The notes under the pieces: model-generated
Told to the model about the DNA's origin: nothing
Databases searched by the model: none
Seen by the model: the letters and a program-made list of their open reading frames with translations, nothing else
In this document: one piece after another, positions 40,901 through 54,583 of the stretch
Layout of the letters: every line of letters starts with the position of its first letter
Position numbering within the stretch: position 1 is the stretch's first letter
DNA from: Allantophomopsis cytisporea
Taxonomy: Eukaryota > Ascomycota > Leotiomycetes > Phacidiales > Phacidiaceae
Length of the DNA: 64,000 nucleotides
Reading direction: 5' to 3'
NCBI GenBank assembly: GCA_024752435.1
Contig: CP103023.1
Span: 2,356,001 to 2,420,000 of the forward strand
Program-made: the position numbers and the translations under genes

Positions 40901-43900
40901 TCCTGCTAATAAGGTTGATAGTCGAATATAACCTTTCTTCAGCATATCATCGATATATTCCTTCAGGATCTTGAGTTCTCGTTCAGATATAGAGTAGATT
41001 GGTCCGAAGGTAGGTTGTTTTCCTAGTATAAGTAGTATCTTGTAATCCTAGGGCTAGTATTCTAGCAGCTTAGTCTTAGCTTCTTCTTTGCTAAAGAGCT
41101 TCTCAAATTCCTTGTACTTGTTTAAGAGTATTACCCCTTCTATAGTATATAGCATAGGTAAAAGATTGTTCTTGCGAATTTCCTGCAAATCCTTATAATC
41201 GATTGCATTGATTATAACAGGTCGTCGTAATTTAAATAGCACATTGTATTTGCAGTTTCCTAGATTGACCGTATATATATTCCAATCAATCTTCGGGTTA
41301 TATTTCTTCAACCATAGAAGTCCTAGGATAATGTTGTAACGTAGGATCGCAACGATATCCAATGCTAGTTCTTCGTAATAGTTGTATACAAGGAATAGTA
41401 GAAGGTATATCTGCTCTCGTACCTATCTATTAGATATAGGGTTTCTATCAACTAAGTGCAGTTGATATAGACTTGTATATCTCCTCGTAGGTAAGTCGTA
41501 TTTCTTCACGAATTTCGTAGATACGAAATTTCCTGATGCACTTGAATCTACTATAGCTTCAGTACAATGTCCGTTTATCTGTACTCGGACGTTTAAATGT
41601 GCAGTATACTACGTTCCGTACAAATAAACCTTCTCTACTTGTAGAAGGGGAGGCTTTAGATTAGGTTCTCTAACTAGCCTACGGTTAAGAGAACCATCTA
41701 GTTTTCCGAATCTTCTTAGAGGTTACTATATTCGCGGTATTCTTACTCTTTTTGGTCCAGTCGTTCTTATACTAGTTGCTCTATTTCTAATACATCCTAC
41801 TAGTCTATTACCTCCTTTTCCTTCGAGTTGGTAAGTAGTTCCCCTATATTCTTCTATTCGTCATCCGTTATAAGTCGGAACGTAGGTTGACTATATTTGC
41901 GATATTGTCGACCTTCTTCTTTATGTTGTTGGCGGCGTTTCTAGACTACTATATCGATATCCTGTTGGATTAAAGTATCCTTTTGTTGTTTTTGTTTGGT
42001 GTATACACTATATATAAGTATTAAGTTACAGCTCCTCTAATAGAGTTTTTAATGTCCTGCCTACTATAATTCAGGTAGGTTATCCTAGTAATTACCGGAG
42101 GTCATCAATATTTTCTCGAGTCTTGATCGGGCTGTCTTAAGTTGCTTGTACGCGAGTTTGTTAGTGTAGTACGTCAAATATGCTTTCTACTTGTATTCTG
42201 AGTAGTATAGATCTCAGTATATTGCTTGTCTCTCTAGATCAAGCGCTTTAAGGCTTGTAGTAGTTTTAGGCCCTTCGTCGGGTTTTTGTCCCTTAACTAC
42301 AACTGTATCGTCTAGTTCTACTACAATCTAACTATTTTGGTTACTAGGACTAGGCGATCTACTATCGGTATTAGTATGCTCGTCGTAGTAGCTAATTACA
42401 TCGGGTTCGTCGTCGGTAGATACATCTCTGTATCTACGCATTTTTTGTTGACTAGGGAAGTATCTAGCGTATTTCTTGTTTGGTAGGTGAATGCTACAGT
42501 CGTCTTTATAACATCTTGTCTAAAATTCTGTTTTATAATCTAGCGTTGCTGGGCTTCCTAGTTCCTCGAGCTCGGGTATTTCTTGAAATGTTGTATTAAG
42601 GTGTTTTAGTTTCCCTCGATTGAATCTTTTGTTAGATAAATTCTTTCTTAATGCTTTCTTGTATTCTCGTGCCTTATATCCTAGGGTTCTACAGTATAAA
42701 CATAGGTTATTCTTCATACGGTAATCTCTATCTTGTAGCAAGAGTAGTCTTTTTTTAACTATTTGGTGAGTTGTATCCAACTCTATAGGTATAGGTCTAT
42801 AGTATAGTTTCTAAGTATATTGCTAGTACTTGGGTTTGCTATAGTAAGTAGGTCTTCGATAGCTACCTTTCTTTTCTAGGCTATACTTATACTGTCGGTT
42901 GTCGATACATATAGCAGTCTCGATTATAGTCTGTAGGTTATTAGGTCAATTGCCTTGTACTATATCGTCTTTGACTAATTCCTTTAGTCCTTTGTAGAAC
43001 TAGGCCGTAAATACATCGTTATTCTATTTAGTTCGAGTAGAATACTATTGAAACTCTGTAGTATAGTTTGCTGTTAATCCCCTCTAGGTCAGTCTTTGCA
43101 AGTATCTCTCTATAGTACGTTCTTCGTCGATGTCTCCGAAAGTTTACTTAATCATTCGGCGAAACTCTTTGTAGTTGTTGAAGATGTTACAGGTATCGTC
43201 GTCTATTATATCTTCGTCATTGCAGTTATCTAGAAAATCCCTGACATAGGTTTCAAACTAGTCGAAGGCTAGTCCTCTTATATAAGATGAAGCGTATAGC
43301 ACTATATCTCTAGGAGTTGGAAACTAAGTAATATTAAATCCGAAGTATAGGTCCAACTAAGTTAAGAAGGCTTTAAGCTTCTTGCGTTCTCTATAGAACA
43401 AGTTAAGTATGTTGATTTTAACGGCGGCAGCTATAAAGTATATACTCCCGGCAACTAATCTAAAGGCAGTCGTTGTAGTAGAAGTTGGCCTTGGTATAGC
43501 CCTCGGGGTATTGCTAGTAGTAGACATCTTATGTAATATAAGCTGGTCTTCTTATAGTAGTACTTAATATATTACGTCTTTGCTACTAGGTAGGTAGTAA
43601 AGTATAGGCTTCTCAGCGGTTGTATATACTAGTACGATATACAAAGAAGTAGAGGCTCTCTAGTAAAACTAAGTAGTTGCTATTGGTATCGAAGTATATA
43701 ACTTAATACTCTAACAAAGGTATAGGCAAAAGTAGGTAACAAAGTATTGATTGAAGTTGAGTACAAAGCTTTTATCTACTAAGGAAATACAGAGATCTAT
43801 ATAGTTGCTTCCTACTCTAGAGAATAGTAGGATAGTTAAGAACGCCCAACTATCCCGACTATTCCAACTATCCATCATATAACTTATATAGCCCGTGACT

Positions 43901-43971
43901 TTCTGATATATAACCTTGTTGTAGCCTTCTCTAGTTGTTGTACTCGTAGACTGTAGTATAGGGCTATAACA
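40901..43971 (-). mobile_element. RIP-mutated Ty3/gypsy element, right (5') part with LTR
   Basis: Continuation of the older element after the nested insertion: rest of RT, protease and gag, all RIP-mutated, then a 402-base LTR at 43,570-43,971. The bases next to the two outer LTRs (AAAGG before 30,349; CCTTC after 43,971) do not match, so no target duplication is present. The right flank is the left edge of the duplicated segment. Confidence 0.88.
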
Positions 43972-44267
43972 CCTTCTTCGAAAAGTTTGATCGTACAAGG
44001 TATAAAGAACCCTTCGATATTTCCTTCGAATAAAGAATCTAGAGACGACGAAACTTCCTTCTAATCTAAGCGGGCAGTAAACTGTCTAATATCTTTATTT
44101 TAGGGAGCTAGGTATATTATTACTGTAATTTAGTAAATAAAGAGGTTAGCTTTTGCTTTGATTGGTATAAAAACAAAACCCAAGTAATTCGTCTGTATTG
44201 AAGATTGACTAGTCTGCAATAATATAGAGTGTAACTCTATAGCAAAATAAGTATAGACTCTTCCTAT
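43972..44267 (-). pseudogene. RIP copy of the gene at 10,479-10,928 (5' part only)
   Basis: Matches 10,633-10,928; the 3' end of the gene is missing because the duplication starts inside it at the LTR edge. The ATG has become ATA and several codons are stops. Confidence 0.85.
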
Positions 44268-45687
44268 TGTAAGAATAAAAAGAATATATTACTAAATTGT
44301 ATTACTCTCTGGCATTTACTATCAAAATAGCCTCTGAAGTTCCCTTCGGATGTAGGCTTATAAAGCTAGAACTAGGTAAGAAATATATTGGTTTAGTCTA
44401 TTGTTCAAAGTAAGATGGTAAAGTCGGTTTTACAAGTATACTAGTTATATATTGTTGTTTATACTGCTTGTAACCTAGATAACCCTTCAATATTGTTATA
44501 TAGAACTATATACAAAAGAAGATATTAAATACAAACAAAGTCAATTGATTACCGGAAGAGTACTTACAAAAGTACATTGGGCAGGCAAATGTTTAAATTC
44601 TCTTGACTTTTAGCAGTATAGCTAGCTAACCTTATATTAGTATATATTATATATATATATATTTTATACTAGTTTTTAAATATTACTTATACTTAAGGGA
44701 TATCAATTTCAATAGATTTGTTGGAGAAATAAGGATTTATACCTATAGAGGTAGTTAAAAGATATATAGGGGTTTGAGATTGAAAAGATTATTGAATGTT
44801 ATATTAAACGTTAGTTAGAAAGAAGGCAAGGTTTGATAGAGGGACTAAATATATTGTCAAGTTATTTTTTAGACAATTTATTGATTACTTTTACTTTAGA
44901 CTGCTTGTACATACTGTTTTCCTATAGGAACAAATTTAATTATATAGATTGTAGTTTTTGTATAAAATGCGAAAATTACACAAGAACGCAAATATAGGCA
45001 AAATATAATATATACGACAGAAGTTTTTGTACTAATGAAAAATACCCCTCAACTACAACTGTAATTCAATTTGTTACGATTTAACTAAATACATTAGAGT
45101 ACGAAGTATATCTGTAAATACCTTCGAAGTACTTTTCTGCTCTTAAAACTTAGTAGACCTGTATAAATTAGTTAGATACGACAAAATAATCTCTACCTCA
45201 AAACTTAGTAGACTTGTATAAATTAGTTAGGTACGACAAAATAATCTCTGCTTTAAAACTTAGTAGACCTATATAAATTAGTTAGGCACGACAAAATAAT
45301 CTCTGCCTCAAAACTTAGTAGACCTGTATAAATTAGTTAAACACGACAAAATAATCTCTGCTTCAAAATTTAGTAGACCTGTATAAACATTTTAGTTGGT
45401 ATATATAGACAACTAATACAAAGCAGGACAAAAATAGTTATATTTGGCGGGAATATAGGCAATACTAACAGAAGTATTAAAAAGGCACCTGTAATATTGA
45501 TTGTTTACTCGAAGGTTGTAGGTAGTCTGTTCTTTTTCAATGTTACAATTACTATATTCGACTCTTTTCTTCGACTCCTTTCCTTTTATTCTTCTTTTTA
45601 CTTGGAATTTCAAGTAGAGAAAGAATATTAAAGCTAGCCCCCCAAACAGCAACAAACTTCTTAAAACTATCAATTCCTACTATCAAA

Positions 45688-46476
45688 ATGTAAAAGTACG
45701 TCTAAAGATGCTATATTCTGTATTCCCGACCAGTAAATTCTAGGCTTTGCAGTATAGATTTAGTTGTTGTTGGATTTTATCGTCGTAGGACGCTTAGTAG
45801 TATTATAAACTTTTGTAGCAAGTTTTATAGTCTTACTGCTACTAATATTTTCTAAGAATGCCAAGTTCTTCTAGTACAAGTTGGTTTTCAATCGAGATTC
45901 TTAGATATCTTCCGGCGTATTAAAGTGCCGACAAAGTATCTAGACAAATTAATAGCTACTATATTTATAGAACCATTATATATCGACTCTGTTTGTCAAA
46001 GTAGTAAATCAATGCGGGCAGAAGTTAGAGCTATAGCAAGCGATCTAAAATACGATTGGGCTCTTTTAGAGGCTACAGACTTCGAGTATTATACCTCTAA
46101 TCGAATTCAGAATCTTTTCGTCGAAGACATAGAAGAAAATCAACTTACAGGAAGGGTATTTATTCAAACAAGACGAGGTACAATTAAAGGCATTAGTACT
46201 AGGTTAGTAGATAACTCTGTATTACTATTCTTTAGTTAGAGTGTAAAACTTAAGAGTAAATATAGTAATAAAAGACCTCTATATTCAAGATAAACTAGCT
46301 AACTTGCAAAAGAACCTAGAGACTCTAGATTTTAGGTTATTAATGCTACTACCGGCAGCTTATATAGAATGTTGATTTTATACCTCTCTACTTTGAATGT
46401 CGGTTACCTTGTACCAATAAAGGAAATATATAGGGACTTAGCCAAATCTTATATAGATGAGCCTGTTTATATATAA
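45688..46476 (+). pseudogene. RIP copy of the protease-like gene
   Basis: Matches 12,349-13,137. The ATG survives but the second codon is TAA, and further stops follow. The Asn codon AAT at the former His position is also present here. Confidence 0.9.
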
Positions 46477-47570
46477 TAATATTGAATGATATAAGAAACC
46501 TTTGTAATTAATGTTTGAGTAAATTTTCGTAATAGCAACAAGAAAAGATAAAAAGCCTGATTGTATACTTTTAAAGTCCTTTCTAGAGAGTTTTAAGCTA
46601 ATAATACAATCTTTGTCTCTCTACAACGCTAGGAGTTTGAAGGCTTTCTATAGTAGGAAGATATAGTAAATTAGCATTTACAACCTCTCTTCTCTTATAT
46701 ATTCTACTATATTGTAGTTGCTTTAATATTTGCTTTATTACAGATATATATAATCTGTACAATACTCTTCCTAGCCAGAATTAAAGTTCTATAGCAACCC
46801 TACTAGGAAAAACCAGTTCTCTATATCTATTCTTTGGTAAATTTAGCCTTAGGTAAAGTTATATAGTAAAATATCTCGATATTCTGAGCAGGAAAGCCAA
46901 TAAGTATCTTTTTACATTATAAGGTTCTACTAGTTGTACTAGCTGTCTAGGCGACTGCTTTTTATAATATAGCTTTGATAGTATACAATTCTACAATTTT
47001 GTATAAAAAAGTACGCAATCTTTCGGGATACAGACATATTTTAGTTATAAAAAAAGGTTATAAGTGTAGGTTAGTCTAGGTATTACTTGCAAATTGTAAA
47101 AAGCATACAAGCTATTAGAAGCCTTGGTTTTTGATATAGTACAGATCTAGTGTATAGCAAGGCAAAGTAATAATATATCCGAGAAGGCAATTGGATTAAG
47201 CTTCTTTACAATATAAAAGAAGTACTATCGTAACTTTTCGTTATAGTATCTGTAAAGAATCAATGATATGCAAATTCTGTTTAATACTATATACAACTAT
47301 CGAAATACTATCGTCTAACTAGTTGTCGTAGGATGTTAAAAGAGGATTTTTTATACATTTTATAGAATATAACGTTTTCTGTATAAATAGTCAAATGAAG
47401 TAGAGCTAGTAAAATACAAACTATAATAACAAAACGGAGGCTATACAACAATTAAGTACGAAAGCAACGAAGTAAATAAGATAGTAATTAGTATATATCT
47501 GAACATACAGAAAACTACTAATTTTAGAGAATCCCTTCGATAATCCTAGCAATATCTTAATAACAAGATC

Positions 47571-48822
47571 CTACTCTAAAGCGACCTCTCTTATCTAAAC
47601 CTTGTTATACTACTCTCTAAGAATACAGGCTTTTCGAACTTTGTAATCGAATGCTTTGTTCTAGATATAACTCTGTATATCTATTGCTAACGTATAGATA
47701 AAAAGATGGAGCACCTTACTACCGAACGTTTAATAGCAATATCAACTTGATGTTACGTCTTTGCTGCTAGGTAGGTAGCAAAGCATAGGCTTTTCAGCAG
47801 TTGTATATACTAGCACGATATACAAAGAGGTAGAAGCTCTCTAGTAAAACTAAGTAGTTGCTGTTGGTATCGAAGTATATAACTTAATACTCTGGCAAAG
47901 GTATAGGTAAAGGTAGGTAACAAAGTATTGATTGAAGTTGAGTACGAAGCTCCTATCTACTAAGGAAATACAGAGATTTATATAGTTGCTTCCTGCTCTA
48001 GGGAATAGTAGGATAGTTAGGAACGCCTAACTATCCCGACTATCCCAACTATCTATCATATAACTTATGTAGCCTATAACTTTCTAACATGTAACCTTGT
48101 TGTAGCTTTTTCTAGTTGTTGTACTCGTAGACCGTAGTATAGGGCTATAATACCTAACGTCTAAAGTAAATAAGGCGTTCTTTCTCTAGAGTAGCAATGT
48201 CGATGCCCTAGTAGATCTAGTAATTATTGTTGGCGTCGATATAGGTAAATCCGGAAGTCGTAATATATATCCTGTTATATAACCCTGTTAGTTCAAAGGT
48301 TATTATTACTAGAATCTTTAGTTTTATCGAAAGTCGCTGCTCTTCTTGCTTGTTTCTTAGATCGTACTCTACTAATTCGATTTCGATATTAGTAAGATTT
48401 AGAATAAAGTCCTTCTAGGATTTAACTTTGTTGGTAAACTATTGTAAGAAGCTTAGCCCTAAAAAGTCTAGATCTAGTTCTTCAGGCCTATTTAGACAGA
48501 GGTATATACTTTTTATAGATAGGTAGATATCTAGAGCCTCTTCGATAAACATCTCGAGCTCAAATTTATTATCAAAGCTAAAGGTTAGTTGTAAAATATA
48601 TTGAGGTAGTTGATTTCGTATATACAAGTATTCTAAAAACAGCTTAGAGGCTTCTTTCAAGTCTTTAAAGCGATATAGCAATCTACTTAGCTAACCTTAG
48701 TTCCTAGACAAAAATCGAACCGGATACTAGTAGTTGTACTCTATACTAGACAACTAAACAAAAAGTTCAGCTATAGCTTGTATTGACATTTTTAGGAAGC
48801 AAAGATATAGAATAGGGTATAT
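47571..48822 (-). pseudogene. RIP copy of the 278-aa gene, split by a solo LTR
   Basis: Matches 14,232-15,068. It has a solo LTR at 47,751-48,152 and an extra eight bases (tggagcac) near 47,707 absent from the source. The start codon is ATA and many stops are present. Confidence 0.9.
47751..48152 (-). mobile_element. Solo LTR (402 bases)
   Basis: One LTR with no internal region. Its flanks CTTGA and CCTAA both derive from CCTGA at the source (14,404 region), a 5-base target duplication whose two copies mutated separately, so it inserted before RIP acted. It carries TACTCG near the end, like the older element at 30,349-43,971. Confidence 0.92.
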
Positions 48823-49857
48823 AAAAATACTTGTAATAGAGAGTTAAGAGAGTAGGCGGTAGAACCCTTTATATACTTCTGAAGATAGTATATTAATATA
48901 CTGTTTTATATGCTGGCCAACTTATATATAACTTAGAGAGCAAGTTAAAAGAAAACTCAAAAGAAAACTCAAAGATACAAATATCTTCCTAATACTAATA
49001 GAGTAAGTATAACTTAAATATCGAATATACATCAGCAAGGATAAAAGGAGGTACTAGGGATTTTTTTTTTCTTCTTTCAAATTACCGGTATTGTAGTACG
49101 ACTCTGTAAAACTTGTACTTATCCTTTGTAGTTTTCAATCTATAACTTACTTCTTAATTTCTGTACCAAGAAGACAGATAAACTCGTTCTAGTACTCTCG
49201 TTTTTGTCTGCCAATTACGCAGTTGATTAATCTATAGCGTCAGATCTGTAAAGTATATAGTAAAGACTTATTTTCATTGACCGTTTTGCTATCCTCTTTA
49301 TATTAAAGCGATCGTTGATTATTACAATCGTACTAGTCCTTTTAAGACAGCATTTAAAGGCCTGTTAAACTGATGTTCAAAACAAGCTTATTACTTAACC
49401 CTCTAGAATTTTAAAGCTACAAATAATCAACTGCAATCGAGCCTCTTTTTATAATCCAATTGTACGAGCTAAGCTTAGGAGCTGTATTCGAGTTATATAT
49501 TACAAATTATATAATGATAGACAAGTCTATTATAGTAGGATAATTTAGCTAGTATAAAATACCAAGCGTAGATTATTAGAAGACAAAAAACTAAAAGAGA
49601 GCACCTTTAAAGTAAACTAAGGCGTATAGACTACGTCCTAAATGTAAATGTTCTTCTGTCGCCAAAAGCAGGAGCGCTAAATTACAGGCTAGAAAATAAG
49701 TGCCTAGTACCCAATTCTAAGCAGCGACTACAAAGGTACTAAGCTAATTATATAGTTATTTTTATACTTTACTATCGTCAGACAGATTACCGAGCAACCT
49801 AATGTTTAACAGACCTAGACCAACTTTGTATATCTTATCTGTCTTTACCTTTGATTG

Positions 49858-50292
49858 TTATACTTTGTACTTTACCTTGTACTCGATATATATTACGATT
49901 AAAACGTATAAGTCTTTAAGCTGCTAGTAGTTATATCTATACTTATATCCAATATAGGCTACCTACAAACTTACTTATATTTATAGCGGTCAGATACTTC
50001 TTATCTACTTATATAGAGTTCTTCTAGCTAATATACACCTAAGGTATAGAAAGGCGAGGAAGCTTTCAAAGGGTGCGAAGAATATATTCTAAGCTACTAG
50101 TTTCTACTAGACTATGCTAAAAAAGGACTATACATTTTAAAGGCCGATATATACGAATTGTCAACTAGGAAACGAATAATGTAAAAACGTATATCGACAA
50201 CAATATCTCTACTACAGAATATCAACAGTTAATAATACCAGCAGGATTTACTTGCTATATTAGAGATAGGAGTATATATTTTGAGGTTTAGG
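49858..50292 (+). pseudogene. RIP copy of the possible small gene at 16,106-16,538
   Basis: Approximate limits by alignment. It has an indel relative to the source near 50,118 (aaaaaagg against aaggaaagg) as well as RIP changes. No coding ability is left. Confidence 0.5.
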
Positions 50293-51340
50293 AAGCACTA
50301 ATAAACTTTGTATTGAAGAAATTGCTAAGTAGGTATGCTTGATTAAGACTATATTAGATTGTAAAAGAAACGTCTTAACTCTCCTTTTTAAAGAACAAAA
50401 TCGCCCAACATTCCGTCTCTTTAAAGTTTTGACTTCTTTCCAATTCTTACATTCGGCTATTTAAAATTGCAGTTCTAAATGGCTTAGGTATTTTGTCTAT
50501 CTCATTATATAGTAAATTTCCCAAAATATGCTTTACTTCTGTTATATCCGTTAGCAATGTTTAACGAATGTTCAACGATCGTTTTATACCCCTTTTTTAG
50601 TCTCCTAGCGGTTCCAAATCGAATTTCTGCTTCTTGTTGGTATTTACTAGGTTGCTTTGTAATAGTTTATTGAAATCTAGATATATAATAAGTCTCTAAC
50701 AGCAGTCATTCTATCTATTTAACTTACTTTCGACAAACCTACGGAATTTAATAGACCTTTGCAAAGTATCCTCGTTGTACATTAAGTTATATAAAGTCTC
50801 TAGAATTGTCGGAGGCTATTAGACCGGGCCGGGCTCTATATTGTTGAGAAGACATTGAAATACATCGACGCCTATTTTATCTGCAGTCTAGACTAAAGAT
50901 AGAAAAGCAATAGCCTATAAAATTACTCCGTTATAGTTCAAGTCTCGGATAGACGTGGATTTCTTGCAATTAAATACTATTTGTTTCTTCTTTTCTTTAG
51001 TAATGTATTGTAAGGCAACCTTGGGATATACAAATATATTGACAAGCATCTTTGTAAAAATTGCCTTCTTTAAATTGCCTGTTGTAAGAAGATTTGTTCT
51101 TATCTTCTACGCGCTCGAACGATAGGCCTAGCTCCGATCCTATACTTAATCTATCCGCGATTTGTAACAAGATTAAATATCATCCTATAGATCTTTTGCC
51201 CTCTCTAATAATGTCCGGCTTAAGTTATATATATTTTTCTACTGCTTAGTTGTTGGTTCGCGGTTAAAAAGCCTAAGTTTTAATTTGCTGGTCTTCTTAA
51301 TTAGACCCTTCAACTATATAAGTACAATATAAGTCGATAT
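50288..51340 (-). pseudogene. RIP copy of the three-exon gene at 16,535-17,584
   Basis: Collinear with the source. The start codon CAT/ATG has become TAT/ATA and many Gln/Trp codons are stops. Confidence 0.85.
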
Positions 51341-52413
51341 ATTGATGCCTAGCGAAATTAGGAGTTGGGAAAGTAGTAGTATCGGTCTTACTAAAACTTA
51401 ACAGACGAGAATAATTTTGTCGCAACTAGTTAACTTATATAGGTCTACTAAGTTTTAGAAGTAGAGATAATCTATTGTAAATATCTATTGTAAATAGTAG
51501 TTAGTACAAGTAGTCTATATTGTTTTTATTATTATATTCTATTTGCTGCCGTTAGAAGCGTTTCGCTTAATGTACTAGGGTACTATATAATTACTATAAA
51601 GGTACATCGCGAATTCTAACAACTACTAATATATAGGCTACTAGGCAAAATAGATTGGGTTAGCAACTAGACTATGTATTAGAGTTTTATATACTAGTAC
51701 TACAAAGATTTTTTAGCTTCGGATAGTTATTATCTTTACCTAAGCAAGTTTATATTCAAACAGTACTATATTCCGATATATTTATACTATTTCCGACCTT
51801 AACTTACCTATTCCTGTCTCTATCTCTATATCTATCCTATATTGTTATCCTCTTTATTTTCTATTATCTTTGCAATATCTCTAGGACTCTAGGTTCGAGG
51901 GTATAAAACTACTCCCCTAGTTTGTATGTAGTAGTATAGTTATCTAGTATTAACTTGTATATAATTTACTTTTATACAAGCTCTGTAGTAGTTTGATTCT
52001 CTCTCAATCAACCATCGGAATTACTACTATAATTTTATTCCTGCCTTTACATCCTTTTCTTCTTTTTTTTTTTTTTTTCAATTCTAAAGCTCGAGGTTCG
52101 AGGGCACGGAACTGCTCCCTTGGTTTGTATATAGTAGTATAGTTATCTAGTATTAACTTGTATATAATTTACTTTTATACAAGCTTTGTAGTAGCCTAGT
52201 TCTCTAGCAATCAACTATCGGCTTCTACTTTTGTTTTCTCTACTCGAGTAGTACAAAATTTCAATAGTATACGACTCGAATTGTACTAAGAGTTAAAGCT
52301 GCTTTCTATCTTAGCTTGGGCAGGCAAGTCCAACCTATATTTTGTAGGAGCAACTATTTTCCTTTATAATTCTTCTTAACTCTGTTTATTGCTAATTGTT
52401 TACAGATATTATA

Positions 52414-53892
52414 ATATTATTCAAGAAAATACAAAACCTTATATATAAGCAAATTCTTGCAGAATAGACCGATATAAAGAAAAGGATGTCTATACTAGGT
52501 TTTTGTTCCTTTACAAATAAACAAACAACAAGCTTTTTTATAAAGGTCGGCATCGAACTAGAAACAGAATATATCTACATCTACTTCTCTCTTGTTGTAT
52601 CTATTGGAGCTAATATTTATTCCTGCAAAAAAGAAGTTCTATTGATATTTTTGCTTTATACATTCTTAGAAGAAGACAAGCAACCTCTTCTGTTTAAACG
52701 CTTAGAGATCTCAAGCCTTTTTAAGCTGTCCTCTATCAATTCCTCTACTATCTAAGAAGCTAGTCTTACCAACTCGAGAGACATTATTTGTATACAATTC
52801 AATCTAAGTTCCCTAGGGTATATCGTTGTACAAAAGACAGACGTCTTCGAGCCTAATATATATATAGCCTGTAACTTGCTTCTTAGTCTTCGATTATTAT
52901 CCAACGCTCTAAATTTCAACATATATATAAAGCAGAGTAATTATACTATTGTTGGTCTTCAAAGACTTAATAAGCGCTTATACAACTATTGCCTTGGCCT
53001 GCTCAATATTAATTTTAAAGATCTCTACAACGGAAGATCTACAATGTTTCTAGACTAGAGTTACATCGAATACAGTTTTTAGCGACAACAATCAGAAAAG
53101 AAGGAGCTACCATCGTATATATAGAGTTCCTTGGCGTTGTTAGTAAAAGACTTTATTCTATGGTTACTATTATTCTACCTTAGAAAATCGGTGCTGCTAG
53201 ACGATGTACAAATCCCCGAAATACTACTAGGTCTCCTGCCTACTCCTAGACAGTTACCTATTGATAATGTCCTCGACTTTAGAGAGAATCTAGGAAATAC
53301 AAAGATAACTAAAGTTCGACTTCGAGGACAACTCGAGATTGCTACAGAAGAACCGCCAAATAAGATTGACTCGGATAAAGAATAGTATAGTATAATCTAT
53401 ACTCCTATAGCAGTTCCTTCTATCTTAAAGTCTCTATTATTATGTTTTACTACCTAGTCAAGCTAGGCAATTACTATCAACAAAAACCTAAGTAGATACC
53501 AACGTCTAAAGTCTAAGTTGCTATTGCTCGGTTATTACACTTATATATTAAATATCGAACTTTTTTATACTACGAGGACTTAGTATTCTACTATAATGTT
53601 CTACAACCTAACAGATATACTTAATTTATAGGGCCTAACAAGCTAATAGCTTGTTTTAGATATAGCTGAACTTATTACTCTAAGTAATTCTTTTTATATT
53701 GCTTTAGAGATATGCTTGCCTTGTATAAATTATAAACTTAGGAGTATAGGTACTACTACTCGGGCTATTGTATTGAAGCTAGGATGTACTAAAGATAGTA
53801 CAAGATATCAATACTAGAAGGTATAGTGTTTTTCCTCTATTTATTTTGAATTTGGAGAGCTTGTTGTTAGTTATAAACAGAGCTTGAGATAA
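52414..53892 (+). pseudogene. RIP copy of the 492-aa gene
   Basis: Matches 18,670-20,148. The ATG is now ATA; several stops split the frame. Fragments of 60-90 codons remain open by chance. Confidence 0.9.
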
Positions 53893-54583
53893 AAATATAG
53901 CATAATTAAAAAAAGACTATTAATTAGAACTAATATACATATAAAAGTTATATTCCTCTTATATTAGTAGATAGGCTTAAAACTTGTAAAAAGCTTAACA
54001 GCTTGTATTCTAATACTTTTGGTAGGTATTACAAGAAGGGGTATATAAGACAGTTTATATAGTATATTACTATTTCCTACTTTTTATACTATTTTATCTA
54101 TCCTAATCGAATTGTCTACCCTATATTCTAGTTGGTAGAACTTTATTCCTGCTTCTTATTTGTATAATATAAATATACCTATTCCTCTCAAGAATTCAAT
54201 TTTGAGTTATTCTAGTTTAATAATTCGATTTCTGCTTGAACTTATTTGCGACTAGTACCTGATTTAGTTTTACTGTAGATTGCTATATCTATTTCTACCA
54301 ACTATAGCAAAAAGTTTCCAACCTCTTAAATCGGATCCTTTAATACTCACCGAATTAATGTACTCTTTTAGAGCTTCCGAATCCTTCTGTTTCGACGATG
54401 TTCTAAATCTCGAAGAGGAGCCTATATCTTCTATCTTAGCAGTAATAGTAGTATTCTTTGAAGGTATAGAAGATAAAAATCGCAAGAAAGCAGAAGAAAG
54501 CAAGCAGGACTATTTTGTTCAAGATAATGTTCAATTTTTAAAGTAGACTATCGACAATGTATATAGTCTATATACAATCCTTT

